This document shows positions 63,986 through 64,000 of a DNA stretch of 64,000 bases, one piece after another. Source of the DNA: Catonia carolina. Taxonomy: Eukaryota > Arthropoda > Insecta > Hemiptera > Achilidae. Each line of letters starts with the position of its first letter. The stretch's first letter is position 1. The notes beneath the pieces were generated by a model, which had not been told where the DNA came from, did not search any database, and was given only the letters and a program-made list of their open reading frames with translations. Where the stretch lies: assembly GCA_035578175.1 (NCBI GenBank), contig JAQMRL010000014.1, positions 14,985,774 to 15,049,773 on the forward strand. The letters run 5' to 3'. Both the position numbers and the translations under genes were made by a program.

Positions 63986-64000
63986 AAAGCTCGAGACATT

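Overview
The window is AT-rich, intron-like eukaryotic DNA, almost certainly from an insect with a large, repeat-laden genome. The mixture of mariner, Tigger, piggyBac-like and IS630-type transposons, several SINE families and Helentron-like repeats suggests this. Hemiptera is my guess, and the sequence does not prove it. No prokaryotic genes, rRNA or functional tRNA genes were seen.

Host gene: two spliced exons on the minus strand (54453-54712 and 37933-38111) have good acceptor and donor sites and compatible phases. Together they encode the end of the large extracellular loop and the fourth membrane segment of a tetraspanin-like protein. Most of the window would then be intron of this gene, with about 16.3 kb between the two exons. 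The upstream exons and the C-terminal tail exon were not found.

Repeat layer 1: about 29 copies or pieces of one ~0.95 kb family (called Hel-A here) fill roughly 22 kb in both orientations. Each has 13-bp subterminal inverted repeats, an internal CA/GT microsatellite and a hairpin at one end. This is the layout of Helentron-derived non-autonomous elements such as Drosophila DINE-1. Orientation is given so that the hairpin is at the 3' end.

Repeat layer 2: four SINE families, several with visible target-site duplications. SINE-T is tRNA-derived with a GCCGGC head. SINE-B is tRNA-like with an AACCCACCGGG head. SINE-G has a GGCCTTCGGGCC head. SINE-C has an (AAC)n tail. Two non-LTR retrotransposon (LINE) fragments are also present.

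Repeat layer 3, DNA transposons: a nearly intact 1.3 kb mariner (23160-24482); two fold-back mariner derivatives with the same rearrangement (15212-16135, 40283-41207); an internally deleted mariner/IS630-like element beside the tetraspanin exon (53478-54436); two Tigger/pogo deletion derivatives (26292-27081, 61122-62036); a piggyBac-like element with TTAA ends (42047-44561); a 1.9 kb element of an unusual type with a DUF7869-like protein, 4-bp target duplication and repeated subterminal motifs (31667-33578); and several TIR elements of unknown superfamily.

Edge element: positions 1-3251 hold the 5' part of an apparently intact Ty3/gypsy-type LTR retrotransposon on the minus strand (LTR, tRNA-Pro-like primer site, Gag-protease-RT in one frame of 845 codons, running off the window). 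Its Gag begins with a segment resembling the DEK/SAP chromatin module, and its protease has Asp-Cys-Gly in place of Asp-Ser/Thr-Gly.

Other: a 12 x 44 bp minisatellite (6340-6866), a degenerating array of about 12 units of a 46-residue coding repeat (46882-48420) and a GC-rich island (49720-51080). The strongest leads are the DUF7869-like transposon, the DEK-like Gag and the Hel-A family.
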